A stretch of DNA of 42,282 bases from Membranihabitans marinus (GTDB taxonomy: Bacteria; Bacteroidota; Bacteroidia; Chitinophagales; Saprospiraceae), in the NCBI RefSeq assembly GCF_021729155.1, contig NZ_JAJQYA010000042.1:1-42282 (forward strand), read 5' to 3'. Below the pieces are notes generated by a model. It saw nothing but the letters and a program-made list of their open reading frames with translations, searched no databases and had not been told where the DNA came from. Positions 1 through 9,041 of the stretch are shown one piece after another. A program made the translations under genes and the position numbers. Each line of letters starts with the position of its first letter. The first letter of the stretch is position 1.

Positions 1-35
1 AGTATTTCCTTCTCGTTTTTCTTCTCTTTTTTCAT
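1..35 (-). CDS. Possible start of a truncated gene at the left edge
   Basis: An ATG at 35-33 on the minus strand opens a frame that stays open to the window edge, giving a Lys/Glu-rich N-terminus that begins MKKEKKNEKE. It lies downstream of, and on the same strand as, the two DUF3857 genes. Only 11 codons are visible, so no family can be named. The frame could equally be chance in AT-rich DNA. Confidence 0.25.
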   Translation of the reverse strand, partial: MKKEKKNEKEI

Positions 36-179
36 AGTTTGCTAAGATAAGTAGACACACTTAATTGAACAGTCTCCATAGTCCCCAATTCGATCGTACT
101 CCCTACCCGATCCAAAGCTTTGAATGACTCTACCCTATCATCACCAGAATATAGATTTATATACACCTTTGATACAGAT

Positions 180-2177
180 TTATAAATCCACTTTTTCAAA
201 AATTACTACATCATTGAATTTTGCAACAATATGATCCATACATTCTTTTAATAATTGATATTCATTCGGTTGATATATAGGCTTTTTAAATTCGTACATC
301 CCCATCACTTGCAGACCATGGTTCATATGAATATATTCTAGTTTTATTTCAACCAAATCATTACTTAAATGGTAGGGTTCAGGGACTTCTATTAATTTCA
401 ACGATTTTGGAATTTTAATTTCGGCTCCGAAATTTCTTATTTTGGTATATTCAAAATCTACTGGATAATTTCTTTCTTTTTGTTTTAACAAATTTTGAGA
501 TATTGGTAAATTTAAAAATGGTTTTAGGATAAGCTGGTCACCTATTTCTTCTATTTCCGGTTGAATTTCAATATTGATAATATAAACCCTGTCGGTAATA
601 TCGTAATTGGTTGTTTTGATTCTATTTATTTTCCCCACCTTATCAGAAAAATATTCCTTTAATTGATCGGTATCATCTCTAAAATAGCTTCTATTATAAT
701 ATCCGTCATAATTCATGCTTTGAATGGATACAATTCCTGAAGCACTATCTGGATTAGCGTATAGATTCAATGATATCGTTGTATTTTCCAATGAGATATT
801 GTGGATATCGAGATTAATCCAAGTGGTTGAATCACTTTTACGTACGATTAAACCTTTGTCATTAAAACAATAGGGCGGAATGCGATCAAAGGGAAGTAGA
901 GGTTCCGTTCCATCCGCTAAATATTTCTTTTCTCCATTCACCAATGCTATTACATAATTGGTCTGGTTGTCAAAGGGATATAATGAATGTATTTTCCCGT
1001 GATCTCGAGTACTTAATATAATAGGCTCTACATCTATATCATAAGCTAGCAACATTGAAATCATATAGAGGTTGATATCGGCAGAGTTACCTTTTTTTGT
1101 ATTATAAAGATCTTTAATACTCTGAGAGCTGTACTTTGATTTGTTTCCATCCCATTCATAATTCTGTTTTATATATTCGATTATTTTTTGGACTTTTTCA
1201 TCGTAAGGCAGGGTTTCTAGGTTGGGATGGACTTCTAAAATTTCTTTTGCATAACGAGAATATGCCATGCCCTTCATTTTAAAATATTCGCTGTTTAATA
1301 AGTCTTTATTTATTGCTGGCCAAGTCGACATACTGTCTTTACTAGCTCCATTGGGATAATTTATTTTGGCCAATTGGAAATCCATTTGCATGATATAATC
1401 ATTCTTAGAGGTAATATAAGATTCATCTTTAAAGGCCGGAATATCTCTCATCACATAGGTGTGGATTTTCTCATAGTACACGGTTCCTATTTCATTCTGA
1501 TCTATGATAGTATGCCTTTTAGTATTGCCCCATATCCGTTTATTAGTTGAATTTCTAAAAGATTGGTGGTTGAATTCTTTCAATCCTTGAGCTATGTATT
1601 TGTATTCGAAATAGGGAATCAAGGCTACTTCATATTCACTGTATACGGTGGGAATAGCGTCTTGAAATTTCCAATCGGGCAACCTAAACAGAAACGGTGT
1701 TTCCAATTCGTATTTTAACTCCAAAACGGCTCCGTCTTGTACATTGGGAAATACAAATTTTTTTTGCCACCATTCTTCGCTAACTTTTTCATCATAAACT
1801 GTAGCTGGGTCTATTTTTACACTTTTTACCTCCCCATTAACCACATTAAAAGTTATGGCTTCAATGGAGGATACTTTTTCTTTTTTTCCTTGTCCATCAA
1901 CATAATAAGGAATTTTAACCTGCGTATATTCTGTTGCCGATCTATCTAATATTTTAATACGGCGATGTCTGGTATATCGAATATTAAAGCTATTGTAACT
2001 TTCAACAAAATCCGATTTTCCCTTGTCGTATAAGACAATGGCTTGTGCTTCGCTATCCTTTTCATATGTCGTCATATTGAGCTCTTCTGACTTAATGTCG
2101 CCGAAAGTTCTTTCGATTTTCTGACCATGGCCTATTTGGATGATCATTGCCGCTAGGAGGATGGTATATATTCTCAT
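180..2177 (-). CDS. Secreted DUF3857/transglutaminase-like protein lacking the catalytic Cys
   Basis: A 665-residue protein with a cleavable signal peptide (residues 1 to about 18), an N-terminal DUF3857 domain, and a transglutaminase-like fold near residues 320-400. These proteins are secreted or periplasmic in Bacteroidota and their substrates are mostly unknown. The catalytic Cys position is replaced: the motif reads KKGNSADIN, with Ser365 where active relatives have G-[DS]-C. The following ILSTRDHG segment is the hallmark of this Cys-less subgroup. I infer a binding or structural role rather than catalysis. The start codon overlaps the stop of the upstream DUF3857 gene as ATGA (2177-2174), so the two are translationally coupled and probably act as partners. 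Confidence 0.85.
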   Translation of the reverse strand: MRIYTILLAAMIIQIGHGQKIERTFGDIKSEELNMTTYEKDSEAQAIVLYDKGKSDFVESYNSFNIRYTRHRRIKILDRSATEYTQVKIPYYVDGQGKKEKVSSIEAITFNVVNGEVKSVKIDPATVYDEKVSEEWWQKKFVFPNVQDGAVLELKYELETPFLFRLPDWKFQDAIPTVYSEYEVALIPYFEYKYIAQGLKEFNHQSFRNSTNKRIWGNTKRHTIIDQNEIGTVYYEKIHTYVMRDIPAFKDESYITSKNDYIMQMDFQLAKINYPNGASKDSMSTWPAINKDLLNSEYFKMKGMAYSRYAKEILEVHPNLETLPYDEKVQKIIEYIKQNYEWDGNKSKYSSQSIKDLYNTKKGNSADINLYMISMLLAYDIDVEPIILSTRDHGKIHSLYPFDNQTNYVIALVNGEKKYLADGTEPLLPFDRIPPYCFNDKGLIVRKSDSTTWINLDIHNISLENTTISLNLYANPDSASGIVSIQSMNYDGYYNRSYFRDDTDQLKEYFSDKVGKINRIKTTNYDITDRVYIINIEIQPEIEEIGDQLILKPFLNLPISQNLLKQKERNYPVDFEYTKIRNFGAEIKIPKSLKLIEVPEPYHLSNDLVEIKLEYIHMNHGLQVMGMYEFKKPIYQPNEYQLLKECMDHIVAKFNDVVIFEKVDL

Positions 2178-4021
2178 TGGATTAAAATGGATGATTTCTG
2201 TTTGTATTTGTCGATGGTCTCTATAAAGGAATAGAACTCTTCGTATTCATCAAGTAAAATATCGCCTCGGTATAGCAAGAACCGTTCTTTTACATGAATT
2301 TCATTTTTGCGGTTCTCAAATTTTGCAGAATATTGTCCGAATCTATTTTTTAGTTCAATCTCTTTGGGCAGTTTTATTTCATTTTCGCTTTCGCTGTTTA
2401 ATTTATATACTGTGGTATCGCTTTTGTGTATGGGGATATTGAAACGAACTATTTGCTTGCGACTACTGGGGTTTTCGAAAGTTGGAATTTCTATAGATAA
2501 AGGACTTAAAACCCGATATTTACCTAGAGATCGAATAAGTGCAGCACTGGTGCCTTTGACTAGGATATCCAAGAAAGTACTGTCTCGATGATAATTTAGC
2601 CAATCGAATTTATCAATCTTAAAATCTTTTATTCCCAATATGTTTTCAATTTCTTTCTCTTGATTTTCTTTCTCGTTTTTTAAATTGAAATATCTCATTT
2701 TGTCAAAACTGTCACCCCGTAATTGTAAAACAGTTTCATTTTCCCACGATTCATCATCTTTTTGTATAAATGTAAATGATCGTTTGAGCAAGACATCCAT
2801 TTTATCTTGAGATGGAGAACGCACCAGTTTACTGTCGTCCTTATCTATGATTAAACCATATCTATTTTGAGTAAAACTCCCCAAGTAATTAAAGGGCAAA
2901 TAATTTGATGTGTTTTCCAGCCAAATACTATCATTTTTTAAAGGCACCATTACAATAGCGTGGTTAAATTGTTGACTGGGAAAGTCTTGAACAATTCTCT
3001 TAGGATTTTTACCTCCAATAATGTTCATATATCTTGATTCTATACCTACGTGATTGAGCATAGCCTTCATATAAGTAGATAATGCCTTACAATCACCGTA
3101 TTTGTTCTTACATACGTATTCTGCAGGGTAGGTTTTTAGTCCACCCACATCAATATCTACATTGACGTAAGTCGTGTGATCCTGAAGATAGTAATACAGT
3201 GTTTTAATTATTTCTGTGGTATCTTTTATGTCTTGGATTAAAATATCCACTTTTACTTTTTCCGACGCCGGCAAAATATCAGAATCTTTATTGAGCTCAG
3301 CTTGCCACGCTCCGTAGGTTTTCCAAGACGTATAACTTCCTTCGACATGGTAATTAAACATTTGAGGTAAAACATATACTTGGGGAAGATTTTCAATCAT
3401 AGCTGGGCAAAAAATATCTTGTGACTCTAGTTGGATATTTTCAATTGTCCACAGTTGTGTTTTGATGTTTTTATCAATGGATTCTGAATATGTAAATTCT
3501 TCACTTTGTCGTATTTTTAATTGGTAATCTTGGGGGGTACTTATGGTAAGAGATGCCTTTTTAGTCGCTGTTTCATAAAATATCAGCGGTATCCAATTGA
3601 TTACGTTTAAGTATTCTTCCTCCTCTATAGTATAACTGTAGCTTATTTGGTATGGGTATTCATTCCAATTTAAATCAAATTCAGAAATTAAATGGTCACT
3701 GTATAAATTGTCACTGGAAGGATTATTTCTTGTGACGATTTCATTCTTTTTAATTTTGCGAACCACATTCCCGTGAATGTCTTGAATGTGACCGTGATTG
3801 AGTTTGAATTTTTGGAAAGGTTTGTAGTCTATAGCTATTTCAGATTGCCATTTTTTGCTGCTGTCATTTATCTGAATTACTAGGGACTTATAGGTTACTT
3901 TCTTCCCGTTTTTATCTATAGTAATAACCGTCTCGTAGTTTAATACTTGAGCCGTTGTTGGTAGGAGTAACAACAAATAGTGGAGAAATAGAAATAGCCG
4001 CAGTTGATATATTAAATTCAT
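2174..4021 (-). CDS. Secreted DUF3857 transglutaminase-like protein (catalytic Cys present)
   Basis: A 615-residue protein with a signal peptide (residues 1 to about 24), a DUF3857 domain over roughly residues 45-210, and a transglutaminase core near 270-380. The core has KYGDCKALS with the predicted nucleophile Cys311 and a downstream His in FNHAIVMV, as expected for a papain-like transglutaminase or peptidase fold. The third catalytic residue is less clear because the usual WLDxT is WLENTS here. It is first of a two-gene unit, with its TGA overlapping the ATG of the Cys-less paralogue. An active plus inactive pair suggests a complex in the envelope; this is inference. No promoter motif is obvious in the upstream 500 bases. 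Confidence 0.85.
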   Translation of the reverse strand: MNLIYQLRLFLFLHYLLLLLPTTAQVLNYETVITIDKNGKKVTYKSLVIQINDSSKKWQSEIAIDYKPFQKFKLNHGHIQDIHGNVVRKIKKNEIVTRNNPSSDNLYSDHLISEFDLNWNEYPYQISYSYTIEEEEYLNVINWIPLIFYETATKKASLTISTPQDYQLKIRQSEEFTYSESIDKNIKTQLWTIENIQLESQDIFCPAMIENLPQVYVLPQMFNYHVEGSYTSWKTYGAWQAELNKDSDILPASEKVKVDILIQDIKDTTEIIKTLYYYLQDHTTYVNVDIDVGGLKTYPAEYVCKNKYGDCKALSTYMKAMLNHVGIESRYMNIIGGKNPKRIVQDFPSQQFNHAIVMVPLKNDSIWLENTSNYLPFNYLGSFTQNRYGLIIDKDDSKLVRSPSQDKMDVLLKRSFTFIQKDDESWENETVLQLRGDSFDKMRYFNLKNEKENQEKEIENILGIKDFKIDKFDWLNYHRDSTFLDILVKGTSAALIRSLGKYRVLSPLSIEIPTFENPSSRKQIVRFNIPIHKSDTTVYKLNSESENEIKLPKEIELKNRFGQYSAKFENRKNEIHVKERFLLYRGDILLDEYEEFYSFIETIDKYKQKSSILIQ

Positions 4022-4534
4022 AAACTTACCTTATCCAATGAATATTCTAAATTGATTGGGGTAAAATCTATACTTTAATGAAAATCACATCGATTCAACT
4101 AGCAGTTGTCAACTAAATATAATAATATTTTTGAATTATTAAAAATTTTATTTTCCTAAAATGGAATTAAAATGAATTGCCTAGGATGATGGTTGCATTA
4201 TAATGAAGTGTGGCATAGGTTATTTTAGGTTTGTAAACATGGAGTCCGATGATAGGGTAATTTTAATACATTAAATATTTGTAAGTATTTATATTATATT
4301 AAAGTGTCTATAGATTGGGTGATATTTAAAATAATGTTTTTTCTCCGAATTGTATTTACATTCTGCTCTATTAATATGTATTATATTGCCAAATAGTAAT
4401 TTTTTTGTTTGTTTACTAATAAACAAATCAATGGCAGATATTATTTATCCTAGATTAAAACGCCTCATTGAAAAATGAGGCGTTTTTGAAAATAAGGCTC
4501 ATGTATGATAACATGAATTAAAAAAACTAATTAT
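4022..4534. other. AT-rich intergenic region with one terminator
   Basis: This 513-base gap separates two minus-strand genes. It holds the strong hairpin at 4457-4486 and the presumed promoter region of the DUF3857 pair. No convincing reading frame, RNA gene or repeat was seen in the remainder. Confidence 0.6.
4457..4486 (-). terminator. Perfect 13-bp hairpin terminator with GAAA loop
   Basis: The arms AAAACGCCTCATT and AATGAGGCGTTTT pair perfectly around a GAAA tetraloop. The hairpin is followed by T runs on both strands, so it could work in both directions. It lies about 50 bases after the stop of the 162-residue minus-strand gene and shields the DUF3857 genes from read-through. Confidence 0.85.
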
Positions 4535-5023
4535 TTAACTAATGTGACGATTGATTAATTTCATCCATTCTTCACTGGCTTGGATTTCTCCGCAAGGTTG
4601 AACACTGTCATCAGCATTGAAAAATTCCAAAGAGATATCTGGTTTTCCGGGATCCTTAGAGTGAAAGGTTAAGCACTGTTTTTCAATGATATTTACTCTG
4701 TCCCCATTCCTATTGATACTGGTATTGGATTTTACAACTTTACATGTTCGAATTTCAGAGAGGAGAATTGTCTTAACCAACTCTTTATCCGTATTTTTTT
4801 TAAAATAGAACAGTCTGCCCTGATCTTCATCTATTCCTATAGCGAAATAAGGATAAACATCAGATTTGTGAATTATACACTGATTTTGATTGGCGAGATC
4901 ATTGATAGTGTCTAATAAAATTTGTCTTTTTTGTTTTTTGCTTCTGCTCATTATTGCAAAAGGCAGTATACATATAATAATAGCGATAGCGCCCACTAAG
5001 GCACTTCCCAATTCCATTTCCAT
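4535..5023 (-). CDS. Membrane-anchored hypothetical protein
   Basis: I do not recognise this 162-residue protein. It has one N-terminal hydrophobic segment (about residues 6-26) followed by SRSKKQKR, so the positive-inside rule places the rest in the cytoplasm. The soluble part is mixed alpha/beta, with an IGIDEDQGRLFYF stretch and a later CKVVKSN strand, possibly a PH-like small beta fold; that is a guess. It appears to be a single gene: a terminator follows it and a perfect inverted repeat (5053-5076) lies 30 bases before its ATG, suggesting its own regulator. Confidence 0.6.
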   Translation of the reverse strand: MEMELGSALVGAIAIIICILPFAIMSRSKKQKRQILLDTINDLANQNQCIIHKSDVYPYFAIGIDEDQGRLFYFKKNTDKELVKTILLSEIRTCKVVKSNTSINRNGDRVNIIEKQCLTFHSKDPGKPDISLEFFNADDSVQPCGEIQASEEWMKLINRHIS

Positions 5024-5052
5024 AATAAAAGATTTTTTGGTTTGTAAAATAA

Positions 5053-5076
5053 TATGACAACTATGCGTTTGTCATA
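5053..5076 (-). promoter_or_regulatory. Perfect 8-8-8 inverted repeat, candidate operator
   Basis: TATGACAA and TTGTCATA are perfect inverted arms around an 8-base spacer. The site lies 30 bases before the start of the 162-residue membrane protein, where an operator would overlap the promoter or 5' leader. The size fits a dimeric repressor such as TetR or MarR types. It could instead form a leader hairpin. No regulator gene is adjacent. Confidence 0.45.
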
Positions 5077-5127
5077 GTGTATTAAATTGTAAATGAATGA
5101 TTTAAAAAGCTAGGTATTTAAAATCAC

Positions 5128-5493
5128 TTACCAAAAATAATGGAATGGAAAGATGATATCATTCTTGCGATACCTCGGTAATATATTTAAGGATGATAGA
5201 ATATATTGCGAATAGGCATTTCTAATCCTTTTCTTATGAACCTGCCATTTTACCCATTGATGATGGTTAGGAAGATCATAATTGGAGGCTATGGGTTTAT
5301 CCAGGCGGTAAGTGGAATTTTCTGGATTTGGATTTGGGCTAGAAATTTTATGAGTTGCAAAAGAAATATAATGTTCTAAATTACTGCCCTGATTCTGGTC
5401 GTAAAGGATAGGTATATGATTAACAGCATTTATGCCTATGCAGTAAATGGCAATTAAAAATGTTACGGTAATCGTTTTGACACTCTGAATCAT
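5128..5493 (-). CDS. Small exported hypothetical protein
   Basis: A 121-residue protein with a likely signal peptide or anchor (TITVTFLIAIYCIGINA, residues 7-23), then a polar region rich in Asn, Pro and His and a basic aromatic C-terminal part ending FPFHYFW. I do not recognise the family. It is on the same strand as, and 371 bases downstream of, the FecR gene, too far for a clear operon call. The signal peptide and clean frame support a real gene, but it may be lineage-specific. Confidence 0.5.
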   Translation of the reverse strand: MIQSVKTITVTFLIAIYCIGINAVNHIPILYDQNQGSNLEHYISFATHKISSPNPNPENSTYRLDKPIASNYDLPNHHQWVKWQVHKKRIRNAYSQYILSSLNILPRYRKNDIIFPFHYFW

Positions 5494-5864
5494 TGAACGA
5501 ATTTACTTCTTTGAAAGAATTATCCTTCTATTTTTTGAAAACTTTTATCTGTCTGAGTTTATTTTATAAATTGATGTCTTTATTTTTTATACCTTTTTAA
5601 AGTCTTGTGTTTAAAGGTGTTGTGAAGATATGTTGTTTTAAGGCGGTAAGTTGATGTCCTTATAAGTTTTTCCAAGGACAGATTTTGATTGGGTATTAAA
5701 TTTATTGGAATGAATTATAGCATAATGTGTCTGGATAATCAATGATAGCGAATAAAATTTCCAAAAGTGCGTGATCTCCATACCGTCTTTCATACAGTCC
5801 CGCCAATAGTGGACAAGGTGTATAGTTTTTTTCTTAAATCGAAATAGAATTGATTGTTTGTGGA
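5494..5864. other. Intergenic region without recognised features
   Basis: A 371-base AT-rich gap downstream of FecR on the minus strand. I saw no strong hairpin, reading frame or repeat in it. It presumably carries the promoter of the small exported protein. Confidence 0.5.
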
Positions 5865-7025
5865 CTAATCTTGAGGTTCAATATGATGTACCGTCACTTT
5901 TTTGCCTTCTACACTAAATCGCAAATTGCCAGTCTCTTCCAACATGTGAATGACATTGGATATGGTGACATCTCGAGAAATAAAACCAGATATATATTCC
6001 GAGCTCAAATTGCCATCGTAAGTTACATCAATATCATACCAACGAGACAATTGTTTCATAATGTCTTTGATATCGGTATTCCAAAAATGAAATAAGTTGT
6101 TTCTCCAAGCTATTACTTGTTCAACATCGACTTTGGTAACATCAGTATGACCATCTTTGGTCAATGAAAATTGCTGACCAGGTCTAATAACGGTTTCCAA
6201 GGTGTCGATTTTGACCTTTACTGAACCTTCTATTAGTGTGGTCTTAATACTGGTTTCGTCTTTGTAACTATTGACGTTGAATTGGGTGCCAAGAACTTCA
6301 ATGGTTTGCTCCTGACAATGAACGAGAAAAGGGCGTTGTAGATCATTACTTACTTCAAAAAAACCTTCTCCTTCCAATTCCACTTCTCTAGAGTGATCTG
6401 AAAAAGATGTTGGAAATTGTATACTTGAGCCGGCATTTAAATAGACCTTGCTATTGTCCGGTAGTACGATTTGATATTTTCCACCCAAAGGGGTAGTTAC
6501 TCTATGATATTGATAGGGAGTATTCATATTGAATAAGCCGTCTTCATTCTGATATACAATAAGACCTTCATCCTGTTTGATTACTTTGGCAGGGCCGTCA
6601 CTAATTACTTGACCTCTACTCTGTTGACCCAATGCTACTATAGATCCATCGGCCAATGTCAGTGTGGCCTTATTGCCACCGGGATCGATATCGTTCGCTA
6701 TAACGTAGACTTTGGAATCGGGTACTGATACTATATTGAAATACAACCAGGTCATTGCAAATAAAACAACAGAACTGGCTATAGCCAATTTCCAAAATTT
6801 TCCTTTTACAATATTATTATATCCTCTTCCTTTGTCAATACTGTTATTAATTCGCTTTAATAAATCATCCTTAGTCTGCTCTGTATCGGTTAAAATATCT
6901 TCTATATCGATAGTAGAATTTTTTTCTATGGCATTAAACCATTTATTGTAAATATATATCTCATGATCTGTTGCCTCTCCCCTGCTAATTTTTTTTGCTA
7001 AATCCCGATATTTATTTTTATTCAT
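5865..7025 (-). CDS. FecR family anti-sigma factor
   Basis: A 386-residue membrane anti-sigma factor that would hold or activate the ECF sigma factor at 12857-13432 in response to the SusC transporter. Domains: an N-terminal cytoplasmic sigma-binding part (1 to about 75, beginning with a Bacteroidota-typical HEIYIYNKWFNAIE helix), one transmembrane segment near 79-98, a periplasmic FecR beta domain (about 170-270, with TTPLGGKYQIVLPDNSKV and FLVHCQEQTIEVLGTQFNV), and a C-terminal DUF4974 domain (about 310-380) that probably contacts the transporter's STN domain. It lies after SusD with a terminator between, whereas FecR normally follows the sigma factor directly. It therefore probably has its own promoter or depends on read-through. 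Confidence 0.93.
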   Translation of the reverse strand: MNKNKYRDLAKKISRGEATDHEIYIYNKWFNAIEKNSTIDIEDILTDTEQTKDDLLKRINNSIDKGRGYNNIVKGKFWKLAIASSVVLFAMTWLYFNIVSVPDSKVYVIANDIDPGGNKATLTLADGSIVALGQQSRGQVISDGPAKVIKQDEGLIVYQNEDGLFNMNTPYQYHRVTTPLGGKYQIVLPDNSKVYLNAGSSIQFPTSFSDHSREVELEGEGFFEVSNDLQRPFLVHCQEQTIEVLGTQFNVNSYKDETSIKTTLIEGSVKVKIDTLETVIRPGQQFSLTKDGHTDVTKVDVEQVIAWRNNLFHFWNTDIKDIMKQLSRWYDIDVTYDGNLSSEYISGFISRDVTISNVIHMLEETGNLRFSVEGKKVTVHHIEPQD

Positions 7026-7158
7026 AATATTGCTTTAACTCTTGGAAGAGAATCTACTTCATCAATAGAGTAACATTATATACCAACTTGCCCCCAATGA
7101 TTAAGAGCTGAATAAGATAATATTAACATCTTCTTTTGTTATAGTATAAATATTTATA

Positions 7159-7197
7159 AAAATAGGGAACCACTTTGATTCTATGGTTCCCTATTTT
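7159..7197 (-). terminator. Terminator after susD
   Basis: Perfect 14-bp arms (AAAATAGGGAACCA and its complement) with an 11-base loop begin 12 bases after the SusD stop and end in a T run on the minus strand. It separates the SusCD transcript from the FecR gene. Confidence 0.8.
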
Positions 7198-7208
7198 AAT
7201 TTTTTTAT

Positions 7209-9017
7209 TTAAAATCCATTATTTTGCTGGATAGAAGGGATAGATCGATCTATTTCCGACTGAGGAATAGGTCGTAAATAATGTTTTGCTTCCAATTGAC
7301 CGATGCCCGCTGTCCAAGGATTGAAGGCAGTCGTTCTTTCAATAAATTTCTCTGTTCTTTTCAAATCATACCATCTGCAATATTCTCCCATTAATTCTCG
7401 TGCTCTTTCGTCCAATATCATGTCAATATCAAGATTTCCGTTGGCGCGATAACTCACTGTCTCCAAAGAGGATAAATTGGCTGGATCTACCGCTTTATGC
7501 GGGTCATTCCCTGCATTACTGCCCAAAGCTCGATCTACTACAGCGTTATAATAAACCTCAGCGTCACCCAGATTTCCATTACTAGCTCCTTTAAGGATGG
7601 CTTCTGCAGCTATTAAATAAGCTTCTGCCGATCGAAATAAGGCGTAATCGAAGGTCCCCATGGCATCGTCATAAGGTATGCCAGGCTGCCAAAATTTCCA
7701 CATCAAGGGCATTCTATTTTGACCGTGGTAAGGTGTTAATGGATTAATGCCAATTTCGTCGACATTGAGAACGGCATAAGGCTTACTCCCTCCTACGTCC
7801 ATACCTTTTTCGGCATCGGGAAAAGATCGATTCCATGGCGGGAAAAATAAAACGGTATCACCTTGATCAATATCAATTTTTACATCGGGTTGACTGGTGT
7901 TGGGAACAAAACCTTTAACGTCAGATAATGCAACCATGGCATCGAGAAAGTTGTGCTCATATCTTGAGTCCAATTGAGGATCAAACAGTCGATAGGTCGC
8001 TGGAGTGGTATAGTAATTCCCAATGGATCCATGTCGATTGTATTGATTCGTCCTTCCTGTAGCTCCGGGAATATCTTCTGCCGTGCCGCCAAAAATCGAG
8101 TGAAAATCATTACCTCCGTCGTTGGTCAATACATTGTCACTGTATTGTACAGCAAAGATAACTTCTGAATTTCTATCGTTTTGTTCGGGAAAGGTTTCTT
8201 CTAATGGATTTTCACTATGAAGGGGGAATAAAGTCTTGTAATCCGACACCATAGGATAGGCTGCAATTACCTTGTCGGCAAATTCTAAGGCCTTATCAAA
8301 GTCAGCTGGACTACCTCCTAAACTGTTGTTGAAGTTCCAACCTCTAGTGAGATAAACCCTGGACAATAAAAATTGAGCGGCTCCTTTCGTTGCCCTCCCA
8401 TACTCTGTATTATCGGCAGTAGGCAATATACTTTCTGCTTCTGTAAGGTCATTTATGATCTGAGTATACACTTCAGCTGCAGGTACTCTGGTAACTTCTC
8501 TAGACCCTGTAACCGTTTCTTCTAAAGGCATAGGTATATCGCCAAATTGTTGTACCAAATAAAAATAGGCATATGCTCTTAAAAATTTGGCCTCTGCTAC
8601 TCGAATTGCCTTTTTACCTTCATCCATTCCTTGGATATCAGATTGTCTCGTAATGGCGGTATTGGTTCTGCCAATTTGTCGATACAACAGTGTCCAGAGC
8701 GATGATAAGTTACCCATACTTGCATTGTATCTTACATCGTAAACATTGAGTACACCACCTTGACTGCCATCGGATATTTTATCCCAACCTGGAGAAGTAA
8801 AAACATCGGTTCCCATAAAAACCAAATCTCTATTTTTATGTATATCTCTGAGTAATTGATAGTTGGAGCGGATTAAATCTTCAAACCCCGCTTCATCTAC
8901 ATAATAACCATCTGTGGTTTGGATTGAAATAGATTCCTCCTTTAAAAAATCTTGACAACTAAAGCTGACCATAAAACTGATCAACACAACTATATATTTT
9001 AATTTATATTTTTTCAT
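7209..9017 (-). CDS. RagB/SusD family nutrient-binding outer membrane lipoprotein
   Basis: A 602-residue lipoprotein that forms the extracellular lid of the SusC channel. The signal peptide ends at Cys21 (VSFSC lipobox). The body has the SusD N-terminal TPR-like helices and the conserved motifs AEAKFLRAYAYFYLVQ, RSAEAYLIAAEA, GEYCRWYDLKR and LRPIPQSEID near the C-terminus, all classic for the family at normal length. It lies 24 bases after the SusC stop, in one operon. The ligand cannot be told: no glycoside hydrolase, sulfatase, lyase or peptidase is encoded nearby. Confidence 0.95.
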   Translation of the reverse strand: MKKYKLKYIVVLISFMVSFSCQDFLKEESISIQTTDGYYVDEAGFEDLIRSNYQLLRDIHKNRDLVFMGTDVFTSPGWDKISDGSQGGVLNVYDVRYNASMGNLSSLWTLLYRQIGRTNTAITRQSDIQGMDEGKKAIRVAEAKFLRAYAYFYLVQQFGDIPMPLEETVTGSREVTRVPAAEVYTQIINDLTEAESILPTADNTEYGRATKGAAQFLLSRVYLTRGWNFNNSLGGSPADFDKALEFADKVIAAYPMVSDYKTLFPLHSENPLEETFPEQNDRNSEVIFAVQYSDNVLTNDGGNDFHSIFGGTAEDIPGATGRTNQYNRHGSIGNYYTTPATYRLFDPQLDSRYEHNFLDAMVALSDVKGFVPNTSQPDVKIDIDQGDTVLFFPPWNRSFPDAEKGMDVGGSKPYAVLNVDEIGINPLTPYHGQNRMPLMWKFWQPGIPYDDAMGTFDYALFRSAEAYLIAAEAILKGASNGNLGDAEVYYNAVVDRALGSNAGNDPHKAVDPANLSSLETVSYRANGNLDIDMILDERARELMGEYCRWYDLKRTEKFIERTTAFNPWTAGIGQLEAKHYLRPIPQSEIDRSIPSIQQNNGF

Positions 9018-9041
9018 AATATATTATTTGAATTATTGGGA

